Shown here: piece by piece, positions 1-7,863 of the stretch
Layout of the letters: each line of letters begins with the position of its first letter
How positions within the stretch are numbered: the first letter of the stretch is position 1
Assembly: GCA_900768245.1 (NCBI GenBank)
Contig: CAAGCE010000175.1
Coordinates: 1-21,387, forward strand
From: Oscillospiraceae bacterium
GTDB taxonomy: Bacteria; Bacillota; Clostridia; Oscillospirales; Ruminococcaceae
Reading direction: 5' to 3'
DNA: 21,387 bases
The notes under the pieces: generated by a model
Database searches by the model: none
What the model saw: only the letters and a program-made list of their open reading frames with translations
Told to the model about the DNA's origin: nothing
Position numbers and translations under genes: made by a program

Positions 1-115
1 ACGCCCACTCTGCATCAAACTCCCTTGAAAGGCGGCAGCCTGTCTGCGGTCGTTTTCTTTGATTGGACGTATTCTATCCACCGTCTTTATCCATAGAACA
101 AATGGTTATTAGTAT
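1..115 (+). repeat. Left copy of a 115-bp interspersed repeat
   Basis: These bases are the reverse complement of 21139-21253. By eye only two of 115 positions differ (48 against 21206, and 106 against 21148). The match stops at 116 on the inner side; the outer limit cannot be seen because the window starts here. The unit can fold: ATCAAA (14-19) pairs with TTTGAT (58-63), stacked on GAAA (27-30) with TTTC (54-57), and TTCTAT (72-77) pairs with ATAGAA (93-98). I see no conserved reading frame. It reads toward the CorC-like gene, as the right copy reads toward the 58-residue membrane protein gene. Confidence 0.9.
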
Positions 116-130
116 AAAGCAAAATTAACG

Positions 131-181
131 ACCGCGGCGGCTTGCGATCTTTGGCTTTGCAGCAAATTAAATGCCGCCGCC
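131..181 (+). repeat. GC-rich palindromic repeat, copy 1
   Basis: An 8-bp stem, GCGGCGGC (134-141) with GCCGCCGC (173-180), closes a 31-nt loop. The 14-nt left arm (132-145) and the 22-nt right arm (160-181) recur exactly, inverted, at 14178-14226. The middle differs in sequence and is 14 nt here against 13 nt there. The one-base length change breaks any shared reading frame, so this looks like a structured non-coding repeat. AACGACCGC (127-135) is also complementary to GCGGTCGTT (46-54) in the neighbouring 115-bp repeat. Confidence 0.75.
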
Positions 182-218
182 CTAATTATAAAAGAAAAAA
201 CTTACAGATAACTTTCGG

Positions 219-233
219 TTGTAATTATTACAA
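219..233. promoter_or_regulatory. Perfect 7-1-7 palindrome resembling a Fur-family operator
   Basis: TTGTAAT-T-ATTACAA is a perfect odd palindrome. Fur-family boxes in Firmicutes have this 7-1-7 form (PerR TTATAAT-N-ATTATAA; Zur TCGTAAT-N-ATTACGA in Bacillus), and this site differs from either by one base per half. It lies about 125 bp upstream of the -35 of the CorC-like gene, far for simple repression. AT-rich palindromes also arise by chance, so the role is inference only. The rest of 182-359 shows nothing else I can support. Confidence 0.3.
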
Positions 234-359
234 TCTATTTACAAAATGTTTCCGACAATATTACATCAGTCCCTCTCACAAGGCTCAAACAACGCTGTTA
301 TGGGAAATATCAACATATTTTGTTCCAAATACACCTTGTGATTAAGTTACTAATGTTTA

Positions 360-388
360 TTGACTTTTTTGTAAATGTATTGTATAAT
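360..388 (+). promoter_or_regulatory. Sigma-A promoter of the CorC-like/lipoprotein operon
   Basis: TTGACT (360-365), a 17-bp spacer and TATAAT (383-388) make a near-consensus promoter, giving a predicted start near 395. A possible hairpin, TGTCATC (397-403) with GGTGACA (413-419), 7 pairs including one G-U and a 9-nt loop, would sit at the very 5' end of the mRNA. No T-run follows it, so it is more likely to affect mRNA stability than termination. Confidence 0.8.
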
Positions 389-451
389 TTTTAGTGTGTC
401 ATCAATGAGATAGGTGACAAATGAATTATTGCTTATGAAAGGAAGTCGGTT

Positions 452-1831
452 ATGGAATCTGACGGGCTTGCGGGAAGCTTGATCATTCTTGCATTTATTT
501 TGATGAAGGTGTTTTTTACAGTGGGGGAAACCGCTGTCACCGAGATCAGCGAATCAAAAGTCAAAAGCTTTGAAAATGGATCGGATAAAGAAAAAAGGCT
601 TTTTAAACTGCTGAGTAAGCCGGCTAAGCTTATAACGGCTTTTTCCGTAAACAGAATTTTTTCTGCTGTACTTATTGCATATACAGCTCTGATATTCTAT
701 CTTTCAGATTTGGAAAATGCTTTCGCAAAACTCTTTTACGGCAGTTTTGACGCTGTCGGCGATCATTTATGGATACCATGCATTTCCATTATTCTTATAC
801 TGCTGCTGACCGTTCTGGTGCTTACGGTCTTTTGTGACGGGCTGCCCAAGCGGCTGGCTTCTTCTCACGATACCGAAAAGCTTGCAGTATTATGTGCAGC
901 TCCGATAAAGCTGCTTGTGACCTTGCTCACACCGCTTTCCGCTTTGTCAAATCTGCTTGTGAACCTTTTCGCCAAGCTGTTCGGCATAAAACGTTCCTCT
1001 GACAGCGATGTTGTCACAGAAGAGGAGATACTTATGATGGTCGATGCGGGCAACGAAACAGGCGTTATCGAACAGTCACAGAAGGAAATGATAAATAACG
1101 TTTTTGAATTCAACGACCTTACCGCTTCCGATGTTATGACTCACAGAACGGATATTGTGGGCGTTGAAAACACTGCTTCCGTTTCGGAAGTCGTAAATGC
1201 TGCTATCAGCAGCGGATTTTCAAGAATACCTGTTTATGAAAACAGTATGGATCATATAATTGGTATCATCTGCGTTAAAGACCTGCTCTGTATGGTGGGT
1301 TCGGACGCAGCTTCCACGGCTGCTGCCAAGGACTTCGTAAGAGAAGTCATTTATGTTCCCGATACTATGCTTTGCGGCGAGCTTTTCAAGCAGCTTTCCG
1401 AAAAACGTATGCAGATGGCTGTTGTCGCCGATGAATACGGCGGAACAGCGGGGCTTGTTACTATGGAGGACGTTGTCGAATCTGTCTTCGGCAGCATTCA
1501 GGACGAATATGATGACGAAACTGAGGATATTACTCAGGTATCGGACGATACTTACATCATCAACGGTACGGCCGAGCCCGGTTATATCCTTGAGCAGCTT
1601 GGGATAACTCTCCCTGAGGACAATGACTTTGAAACAATGAGCGGATTTATTGTAAATCTTCTCGGACGTATACCGGAGGAAAACGAAAATCCATCGGTTC
1701 AGTACAAAAACGTGCTTTTTACTGTTTTGCTGACGGAAGATATGTGCATTACAAAGCTAAAGGCATCAATTCTTAAAGATGATGAAAAGAAGGAGAATAG
1801 TGAAAATGATGAACACGAAGAAAAAAATTAG
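452..1831 (+). CDS. CorC/HlyC-family membrane protein (DUF21-CBS-CorC)
   Basis: A 459-residue inner-membrane protein of the CNNM/CorC/HlyC family, members of which are linked to Mg2+/Co2+ transport or magnesium homeostasis. Hydrophobic helices lie at about 5-25, 62-85 and 108-128, with a further hydrophobic stretch at 145-175 (DUF21 region). A CBS pair follows at about 226-346, with family signatures VMTHR (228-232, usually VMTPR), SRIPVYE (257-263) and VADEYGGTAGLVTMED (325-340). A CorC-type C-terminal domain spans about 362-440, then an acidic tail. The start is supported by AAAGGA (438-443), 8 nt upstream. The 3' end overlaps the first lipoprotein gene by 26 nt, implying co-transcription and possibly coupled translation. 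The family call is firm; the ion, and whether it transports at all, cannot be told from sequence. Confidence 0.92.
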   Translation: MESDGLAGSLIILAFILMKVFFTVGETAVTEISESKVKSFENGSDKEKRLFKLLSKPAKLITAFSVNRIFSAVLIAYTALIFYLSDLENAFAKLFYGSFDAVGDHLWIPCISIILILLLTVLVLTVFCDGLPKRLASSHDTEKLAVLCAAPIKLLVTLLTPLSALSNLLVNLFAKLFGIKRSSDSDVVTEEEILMMVDAGNETGVIEQSQKEMINNVFEFNDLTASDVMTHRTDIVGVENTASVSEVVNAAISSGFSRIPVYENSMDHIIGIICVKDLLCMVGSDAASTAAAKDFVREVIYVPDTMLCGELFKQLSEKRMQMAVVADEYGGTAGLVTMEDVVESVFGSIQDEYDDETEDITQVSDDTYIINGTAEPGYILEQLGITLPEDNDFETMSGFIVNLLGRIPEENENPSVQYKNVLFTVLLTEDMCITKLKASILKDDEKKENSENDEHEEKN

Positions 1832-3500
1832 CTTCGCACTGGCTCTTCTTATGTCTGTTTCCATCCTTGCAACAGGCTGTAAGAAAACCGATGAAGAAAC
1901 AGCGGGGCTTAGCGAGGCTACCATTTCTGTCACAGAGCTTACTCAGATGACAACCACAACAGCAGAGGAAACAACGACAACTACTGCTGAAGAAACAACA
2001 ACAGAGGAAACCTCCGAAGAAACAACAGAAGAAACTACTGAGGAAACAACAGTCGAAGAAACTTCCGCTTCCGAAGAAACAACTACTGTTCCGACAGAAA
2101 CCGCTGCCGCAGAAACTACTACTGCAACAGCTGCAGCTACCGCAGCCAAGGCATGGAGCGAAACCGAAATAAGCGAGGTCATGTACACAACACAGGCCTG
2201 CTACTCCAGAAAACAGGCTATTGTTGGTGCTGAAACAGTTGCTCAGTACAAAAAAGGCACAAAGGTAAACATTGTTGCCGCTACTGACACAGGCTATTAC
2301 AAGCTCGCTGACGGTTCATTCATTCACTCCGATTACCTTACAGACAAGAAGCCTTCTTCCACAACTACTGCCGCTAAGACAGAGGCTGCCGAAACAACAA
2401 CAGCTAAAAACCCTGATTCACAGACATCAGGCGGAAATAAGGTAACTTCAACTTCTTACAATATCGACTACACAACAAGATACGGCTACAAGTCACTTAC
2501 TTCCTCAGAAAAGGAGCTTTACGGCAATATCGTAAAGGCTGCTGAAAGCCTTAACACAAAGGTCGACGTTCCGAACGGACTTCTTTCCGATGACATTGCA
2601 AAGGTCTACGGTACGGTCTATAATCAAGAACCGCAGCTTTTCTGGCTTTCTTCAAAGGTCCCTTCAGGCTATGGCTCTCTCACTCTTACATATGACTATA
2701 CAAAGAGCGAGATCGAATCCATTCAGGCTCAGATCGACAAGAACGTTAAATCCATTATGAATACCGCAAACGGCTACTCCAGCACTATCAGCAAGCTCAA
2801 GGTATTCTACGACTGGATAGTCAAAAACAACACCTTCGCTAAGGACGGTACAGCAGATACAAGCTCCATCAGCGGCGGTCTTACAGGTGACTCTCTCCAG
2901 TGTATCGGCTACGCTAAGTCTATGATGTACCTCTGCGACCTTGCAGGCATTGAATGTATGACTATCGTCGGCACAAACAACGAGGGCAGCTCTCACGCCT
3001 GGAACGTTGTTTACTGCGATAACGGCTACTACAACCTCGACGCTACATGGGGCGACCCTAAGGGTGCTCCGGGCGGATCAAACTATGTAAGATACAGCTT
3101 CTTCCTCGTTCCTGACGAATGGATAAAGAGCTCACACTGCAATGTTAATATCCGTTTCAAGAGCAACGGCAGCACTATCAAGTACTTCACTCCTCCGGCA
3201 TGCACAAAGACAGCCTGCAACTACTACAAGGCTTACAACAAGGAATACGGCGATTATGCTTCGGCTGAAAAGGCTATGTATGCCGAATTTGACGCTGCTA
3301 TCAAGGCAGGCAAGAATGTTGCCGAGATCCGTGTAACTTCTTATGACATATTCGACAAGCTTCTCTCCGACTCTAACGCTAAGGCATTCCAGAAATACGC
3401 TAAGGAACAGAGCGGCAGCGTTGTTAAGCTTGCAAGACAGAGAAAGGACAACGAAGGGGTTTACGTTGTTCAGTACAACATTTTCTATGAGGGCAACTGA
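1806..3500 (+). CDS. Transglutaminase-like lipoprotein 1, with SH3-like domain
   Basis: A 564-residue secreted lipoprotein. The signal peptide starts with a lysine cluster, and the lipobox LATGC places the lipidated Cys at 25. A Thr/Glu-rich low-complexity linker runs from about 35 to 115, then an SH3b-like segment (about 124-178), a second Thr-rich linker, a helical region from about 225, and a transglutaminase core with Cys366 (QCIGYAK), His397 (SHAWN) and Asp412 (LDATW). A C-terminal domain of about 100 residues is shared with the next four genes. ATG 1806 is chosen because AAGGAG (1790-1795) precedes it and it gives a proper signal peptide; the frame is open from ATG 1779, and GTG 1800 and ATG 1809 are alternatives. 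Such folds act as protease, peptidase or cross-linking enzymes; activity and substrate are unknown. The long linker suggests the catalytic part reaches out from the membrane. Confidence 0.88.
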   Translation: MMNTKKKISFALALLMSVSILATGCKKTDEETAGLSEATISVTELTQMTTTTAEETTTTTAEETTTEETSEETTEETTEETTVEETSASEETTTVPTETAAAETTTATAAATAAKAWSETEISEVMYTTQACYSRKQAIVGAETVAQYKKGTKVNIVAATDTGYYKLADGSFIHSDYLTDKKPSSTTTAAKTEAAETTTAKNPDSQTSGGNKVTSTSYNIDYTTRYGYKSLTSSEKELYGNIVKAAESLNTKVDVPNGLLSDDIAKVYGTVYNQEPQLFWLSSKVPSGYGSLTLTYDYTKSEIESIQAQIDKNVKSIMNTANGYSSTISKLKVFYDWIVKNNTFAKDGTADTSSISGGLTGDSLQCIGYAKSMMYLCDLAGIECMTIVGTNNEGSSHAWNVVYCDNGYYNLDATWGDPKGAPGGSNYVRYSFFLVPDEWIKSSHCNVNIRFKSNGSTIKYFTPPACTKTACNYYKAYNKEYGDYASAEKAMYAEFDAAIKAGKNVAEIRVTSYDIFDKLLSDSNAKAFQKYAKEQSGSVVKLARQRKDNEGVYVVQYNIFYEGN

Positions 3501-3527
3501 TCAATACACATAAGCAAAAAAATTAAA

Positions 3528-3553
3528 GCGGGCGGAAATATTTTTCTGCCCGT
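3528..3553 (+). other. Intercistronic hairpin between lipoproteins 1 and 2
   Basis: CGGGCGGAAA (3529-3538) pairs fully (one G-U) with TTTCTGCCCG (3543-3552), giving a 10-bp stem and a TATT tetraloop; G3528-T3553 can add a wobble pair. No T-run follows (the next bases are ATCAACTTT), so it is a poor intrinsic terminator. It may stop 3'-to-5' decay or set the ratio between lipoprotein 1 and the downstream messages. Confidence 0.65.
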
Positions 3554-3607
3554 ATCAACTTTATGCACAAAGCACTTTATGAAAAGTGCCGAAAGGATGA
3601 TATTAAT

Positions 3608-4984
3608 ATGGCAAACAAAAAGAAAATCAGCCTTATGCTTGCATTCTGTCTTTCTGTGTCAGTTCTTGCAGCAGGCTGCGGAAGCAATGATGATACTTCC
3701 GATGCAGAGCTTACTCCAAACATTATAACATCTGCCGATGCTGAAGGCGGCGAAACCACTTCCGTAACTACTGTTGAAACTCAGATAGTTACCGATGAAA
3801 ACGGCGAGGCAGCAACAGGTGTGAACGGTGATGTTCTTACCGAACCTGTCGGAATTGAAACACAGGTCCCTTCCGAAACTCTTTCCGAGGAAGAGATCGA
3901 ACAGATGATGACTGCAACCTACACAGAACCTACCGCTATCGTTAAGCCTTCTATCGAAAGCTCAACAAAGTACGCTTATCAGTCACTTGATGATGATGAA
4001 AAGGCTCTTTATGACGCTATCGTCGGTGCTGCTTCAAGTATGCGTTTCAAGATAAGAAACACAGAAAATGTAAGCATTGAAAAATGGTCAAAGGTCTTCG
4101 GTATGGTATACAATCAGGAACCCCAGCTTTTCTGGCTCAACACTAAGGCTAAGGTCGGCAAGATATACTTCAACGAATCCGATACAGCCAAGATCGAAGC
4201 TATGCAGGCTGAAATAGACAAGACTGTTGACAAGCTCATTTCAGAAGCGTCAGGCAAGTCAACATACGACCAGCTCAAAATTTTCCACGATTACCTCGTT
4301 CTTAACTCTACATTCGGTCACGGTGAAGATGTTGCTTCATACAACTCATCTATCTACAATGCTTTCGGTCACGGCAGCGATACTCAGGGCGATATTCAGT
4401 GCGTAGGCTATGCAAAGGCTATGCAGTATCTCTGTGACAAGGTCGGAATCGAATGTATGGTAATCACAGGTACAAACGACAAGGATCAGTCCCACGCATG
4501 GAACAAGGTAAAGGTCGACGGCGAATGGTACAACCTCGACGCTACCTGGGACGACCCGATACTTTCAACTCCTATCACTACATACATCAGATACAACTAC
4601 TTCCTCGTTCCTGATGAATGGATAAACGAAAAGACACACTTCAACATCAACAAAAAGGTTCTCAGCTCAGGCGAATCATACTCATACTTTACTCCTCCTG
4701 CCGCTACTGCTACCGCACAGAACTACTTTGTTAAGAACGGTCTTGTTTACAGCGACATTGATTCAGCTGAAACAGCTCTTAAAAAGGCTCTTGACGATGC
4801 AGCTTCTTCAGGTCTTACAGTTGCTGAAATAATGGTAGATTCACAGAGCGTTTATGACACTATGAAATCACGCCTTAAGGATTATCAGTCCTATGTAAAG
4901 GATAAGTATTCAAACGTAAAGGGTCTTGCAGACAACTGCAATGACAATATGCTTCTTATCGAACTGGACGTTAAATACAACTGA
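3608..4984 (+). CDS. Transglutaminase-like lipoprotein 2
   Basis: A 458-residue paralogue of the preceding gene and its closest relative in the cluster: the signal peptides share KKIS and a matching hydrophobic core, and the core motifs are nearly the same. The lipobox LAAGC gives lipidated Cys24. A shorter acidic/Thr-rich linker (about 25-115) replaces the linker-SH3-linker of protein 1. Then come the helical region (about 118-195), the core with Cys265 (QCVGYAK), His296 (SHAWN) and Asp311 (LDATW), and the shared C-terminal domain (about 360-458). ATG 3608 follows AAAGG (3592-3596) and gives a clean signal peptide; the frame is open from ATG 3563, which would add 15 charged residues. The gene follows a hairpin and overlaps the next gene by one base. 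Enzyme class inferred from the triad; substrate unknown. Confidence 0.88.
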   Translation: MANKKKISLMLAFCLSVSVLAAGCGSNDDTSDAELTPNIITSADAEGGETTSVTTVETQIVTDENGEAATGVNGDVLTEPVGIETQVPSETLSEEEIEQMMTATYTEPTAIVKPSIESSTKYAYQSLDDDEKALYDAIVGAASSMRFKIRNTENVSIEKWSKVFGMVYNQEPQLFWLNTKAKVGKIYFNESDTAKIEAMQAEIDKTVDKLISEASGKSTYDQLKIFHDYLVLNSTFGHGEDVASYNSSIYNAFGHGSDTQGDIQCVGYAKAMQYLCDKVGIECMVITGTNDKDQSHAWNKVKVDGEWYNLDATWDDPILSTPITTYIRYNYFLVPDEWINEKTHFNINKKVLSSGESYSYFTPPAATATAQNYFVKNGLVYSDIDSAETALKKALDDAASSGLTVAEIMVDSQSVYDTMKSRLKDYQSYVKDKYSNVKGLADNCNDNMLLIELDVKYN

Positions 4985-6192
4985 TGAAAAATTTATCCCC
5001 ATACGGTGCAAAAGCACTGCTTGCTGCGGTGCTGCTCACCTGCTCAGGCTTCATGGCAGGCTGTACGGCTGTAAACGAAGAGCAGCCTGCCGATGATGCT
5101 TCATCTTCTGCGGTATACATTCTGCCGTCCGTATCGGAAGCTGCATCTTCCGAAAGTGCGGAAAATCAGTCCGATACAGCCGACTATGTTTTTTCGACCC
5201 TTGATGAATCCGAGCAGGCTGCTTATAATATGCTGTTGGAAGCGGTCAGGAGCTTTGAGCCCTCAGCGGTTTTTCCTGCCGATTTTGACAGAGATAAGAT
5301 CAAAAAAATTTTTACCCTTGTTTACACCCAGGAAAGCCGTATTTTTCAGCTTGACAGTATTTTTTACTCCCCTGATGAAAATAATGCCATAAGTCTTTTT
5401 TACCGCTATGATTCGGCAAAGACCGCCGAAATGCGTGCGGAGCTTGACATTATTGCAGGAAATATAATCGGTTCGCTGCCAGATAACTGTTCCGAATATG
5501 AAGCTGTAAAGCTTTTTCACGATACTATTATAAAAAGCTGCAGCTTTTCAAAGGACGGAGATTATGTCAACAACGCTTACGGAGTTTTTGTTGATAAAAA
5601 GGCTCAATGTGAGGGCTATGCTTTTGCAATGTCCTACCTCTGCGACGCTGCGGGAATAAAAAATTACGTTGTGACAGGCACGGACAAGGACGGAAATTCC
5701 CATGCATGGAATAAAATTTTTGTCGACGGTGAATGGTACAACGCTGACTGCACATGGGACGACCCAAGGCTGAAATACGAAAATCCCGATTATATCCGTC
5801 ATGACTATCTTTTTGTTCCCGATCCGGAAATTGTCGGAATAACTCATTTCCCCGATGAAAGTCTTTTTACTCCGCTGCCCTGCACAGCTTCCGATGATAA
5901 TTATTTTATTAAGGAAGGACTGTATTTCTCAAATGCAGATGACGGTATCGCTTCGCTTTCGGAGCAGATACACGACCTCGGACTTTCCGGTCAGCGTGAG
6001 GCTGAAATACGCTTCGGCAATCCCGACGCTTATAATGAGGCAAATCAACGGCTTTTTGACAATGGCGAATTTAAGGACGTCATTGAAAAACTTAACGGTC
6101 AATATGGCTTAAAAATCAAATCTGCTCACAAAAATGTAAACGACAGTATGTACATAATACATATATCACTCATTTATGAAAATGACAACTGA
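4984..6192 (+). CDS. Transglutaminase-like lipoprotein 3
   Basis: A 402-residue member of the tandem family. Signal peptide with lipobox FMAGC (Cys27), then a short Ser/Ala-rich linker (about 28-65), the helical region, and the core with Cys209 (QCEGYAF), His240 (SHAWN) and Asp255 (ADCTW). The shared C-terminal domain occupies about 295-402. Its ATG is embedded in the stop codon of lipoprotein 2 (TGATG), and I see no convincing ribosome binding site, so translation is probably coupled to the gene before it. Lysine codons here use AAA more often than in lipoproteins 1 and 2, where AAG dominates, which suggests weaker selection for expression. Substrate unknown. Confidence 0.87.
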   Translation: MKNLSPYGAKALLAAVLLTCSGFMAGCTAVNEEQPADDASSSAVYILPSVSEAASSESAENQSDTADYVFSTLDESEQAAYNMLLEAVRSFEPSAVFPADFDRDKIKKIFTLVYTQESRIFQLDSIFYSPDENNAISLFYRYDSAKTAEMRAELDIIAGNIIGSLPDNCSEYEAVKLFHDTIIKSCSFSKDGDYVNNAYGVFVDKKAQCEGYAFAMSYLCDAAGIKNYVVTGTDKDGNSHAWNKIFVDGEWYNADCTWDDPRLKYENPDYIRHDYLFVPDPEIVGITHFPDESLFTPLPCTASDDNYFIKEGLYFSNADDGIASLSEQIHDLGLSGQREAEIRFGNPDAYNEANQRLFDNGEFKDVIEKLNGQYGLKIKSAHKNVNDSMYIIHISLIYENDN

Positions 6193-6210
6193 TCTCCGAA
6201 GGGTAGTAAG

Positions 6211-7776
6211 ATGATGAAAAAGAAAAAACACCGCTTAATTGCTGCTTTTTTAACTGCATTAATGATCTGTACCGTACTTTCCGGCTGCCGCAGCGAAACT
6301 GAGGCGGACTGGGAGGACACGCTTCCTTCTGCTGTTACAAAGGCTACGACCGACACAGTTCAGGTCATCACAGAGGACACAAATCCGCCTATTTCAATTG
6401 AAATGCCCGAAACAACCACTACTGTTTCAACAGAAAAAAACACGGAGCTTGCCACTTCAATTTCAACTGAGCCTGACGAATATGAAGAAACCTCTATGCG
6501 TGGTTCGGTTGCGGGAGTTTCGGAAGTTCCCGTGTCCGAATTTACATCTACCTCGCCATCATCTGTTTCATCTGTAACGACTGCTGCGCCAACATCAGTT
6601 TACACCGCAAGCACAACAGCCGGTGAAAGCTCAATATCCGAAGCTTCATCTGAAAGTTCATCATCAGCCGAAGAAGTATCGGGCACGCTTTCCCTTTCAA
6701 AAAACTCAGAAAGCAGCTCAGATAAGCCTTACATTTTTAACGACCCTATCAGCAGACCCTATTGCTACAGCACATTAAACACTACCCAGAGAAATCTTTA
6801 CGACCTTATCATAAAAGCTATACAAAAGCACGAAACAAAAATAACCTTCCCCGAATCTATGACTGTTACCGCCGATGATTACTGCAAGGTATATCAGATG
6901 ATATACAGCAATGAGTATTCCGTCTACTACATTGACACCCAGATGAAATACACAAACAATGTCCGCACCAAAACTCTCGTTTCCGCTGTCCTCTGCTACA
7001 CATACACTCAGGACGAGATAAATACTATGCAGAAAAAGATCGATGCCGCAACAGATAAGATAATCGGTCAGATAACCGAAGAAATGACCGAATATGAGAT
7101 AATAAAGCTTTTCTTTGACAGTCTTGTAAGCGGCTGCGTTTATGACGAAAGCGGAGCAAACTGCCGTGATATTTACGGCTGCCTTGTTGACGGAAAAGCT
7201 GTATGCGGCGGCTATGCAAAGGCCTTCAGCTATCTTTGCGACAAGGTGGGTATCCAGTCGCTTACCATAACAGGCGATGCGGAAGAAATACCGCATATGT
7301 GGAATATGGTAAAGATAGGCGGAGAATGGTATCATATCGACGTTACCTCAGGCTTTGTAAAAAATGCGGCAACGCCTTACATCAGATACGATTATTTCTG
7401 TGTTGATGACGAAACTATAAGCAAGACCCGTACTGTTTATGAGCAGGAATATTCCTACCCTGCCGCAACAGCAAAAAAATACGACTACTATAACTACTAC
7501 GGACTTTCAGCTGACAGCATGGAGAATGCAAGAAAGCTTCTTGAAGAGTGTGTCATAAATGCGACATCAAAGGGAGAAACTACTATACAGTTCCGCTGCA
7601 CATCTGACGAGGTTTTCGACGAGGTCGTAAACAAATTCTTTAACCAGTCGGAAGCTCTGACGATACTTGACAATGTTTACAGCAAGTGCAAAAATAAATA
7701 TAACCGTGAATCAATAGTTTATAATCAGGACAGATCCACAAGGGTAATAAAATTCTTCCTTTCCTATCTTGATTGA
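6211..7776 (+). CDS. Transglutaminase-like lipoprotein 4
   Basis: A 521-residue member of the tandem family, starting 18 nt after gene 3 with AAGGG (6199-6203) upstream; a second ATG directly follows the first. Lipobox VLSGC gives Cys26. A long Ser/Thr-rich linker runs to about 170. The helical region begins near 188 and the core contains Cys332 (VCGGYAK), His362 (PHMWN) and Asp377 (HIDVT). The residues after the Asp differ from the other members: SGF replaces the usual Trp-Asp/Gly. His-Met-Trp-Asn in place of His-Ala-Trp-Asn groups it with protein 5. The Asp-flanking change may alter the active-site rim, but the triad itself is intact. Substrate unknown. Confidence 0.86.
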   Translation: MMKKKKHRLIAAFLTALMICTVLSGCRSETEADWEDTLPSAVTKATTDTVQVITEDTNPPISIEMPETTTTVSTEKNTELATSISTEPDEYEETSMRGSVAGVSEVPVSEFTSTSPSSVSSVTTAAPTSVYTASTTAGESSISEASSESSSSAEEVSGTLSLSKNSESSSDKPYIFNDPISRPYCYSTLNTTQRNLYDLIIKAIQKHETKITFPESMTVTADDYCKVYQMIYSNEYSVYYIDTQMKYTNNVRTKTLVSAVLCYTYTQDEINTMQKKIDAATDKIIGQITEEMTEYEIIKLFFDSLVSGCVYDESGANCRDIYGCLVDGKAVCGGYAKAFSYLCDKVGIQSLTITGDAEEIPHMWNMVKIGGEWYHIDVTSGFVKNAATPYIRYDYFCVDDETISKTRTVYEQEYSYPAATAKKYDYYNYYGLSADSMENARKLLEECVINATSKGETTIQFRCTSDEVFDEVVNKFFNQSEALTILDNVYSKCKNKYNRESIVYNQDRSTRVIKFFLSYLD

Positions 7777-7792
7777 TCTGATGCAATACCGC

Positions 7793-7816
7793 ACAAAGCT
7801 AATTTGACGGCTTTGT
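7793..7816 (+). other. Small hairpin between lipoproteins 4 and 5
   Basis: ACAAAGC (7793-7799) pairs with GCTTTGT (7810-7816) around a 10-nt loop. No T-run follows, so termination is not supported. It may be a processing or stability element, or chance. Confidence 0.3.
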
Positions 7817-7863
7817 AAATGTTTCAATTCGGGCATAAAATCCTGCTCGGGAGGTATCTGATT

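Noticed and set aside
142..345. 67-residue + strand frame at the start of the window
   Set aside because: It begins inside the GC-rich palindromic repeat, has no ribosome binding site and no recognisable domain, and the second repeat copy does not keep the frame.
1943..2110. Coding tandem repeat or CRISPR-like array in the linker of lipoprotein 1
   Set aside because: The GAAACAACA-type repeats are irregular, in frame and encode a Thr/Glu linker; there are no spacers.
1943..2188. Val/Ser-rich - strand frame of 81 residues
   Set aside because: It is the antisense of the Thr/Glu-rich linker of lipoprotein 1; low-complexity DNA leaves several frames open.
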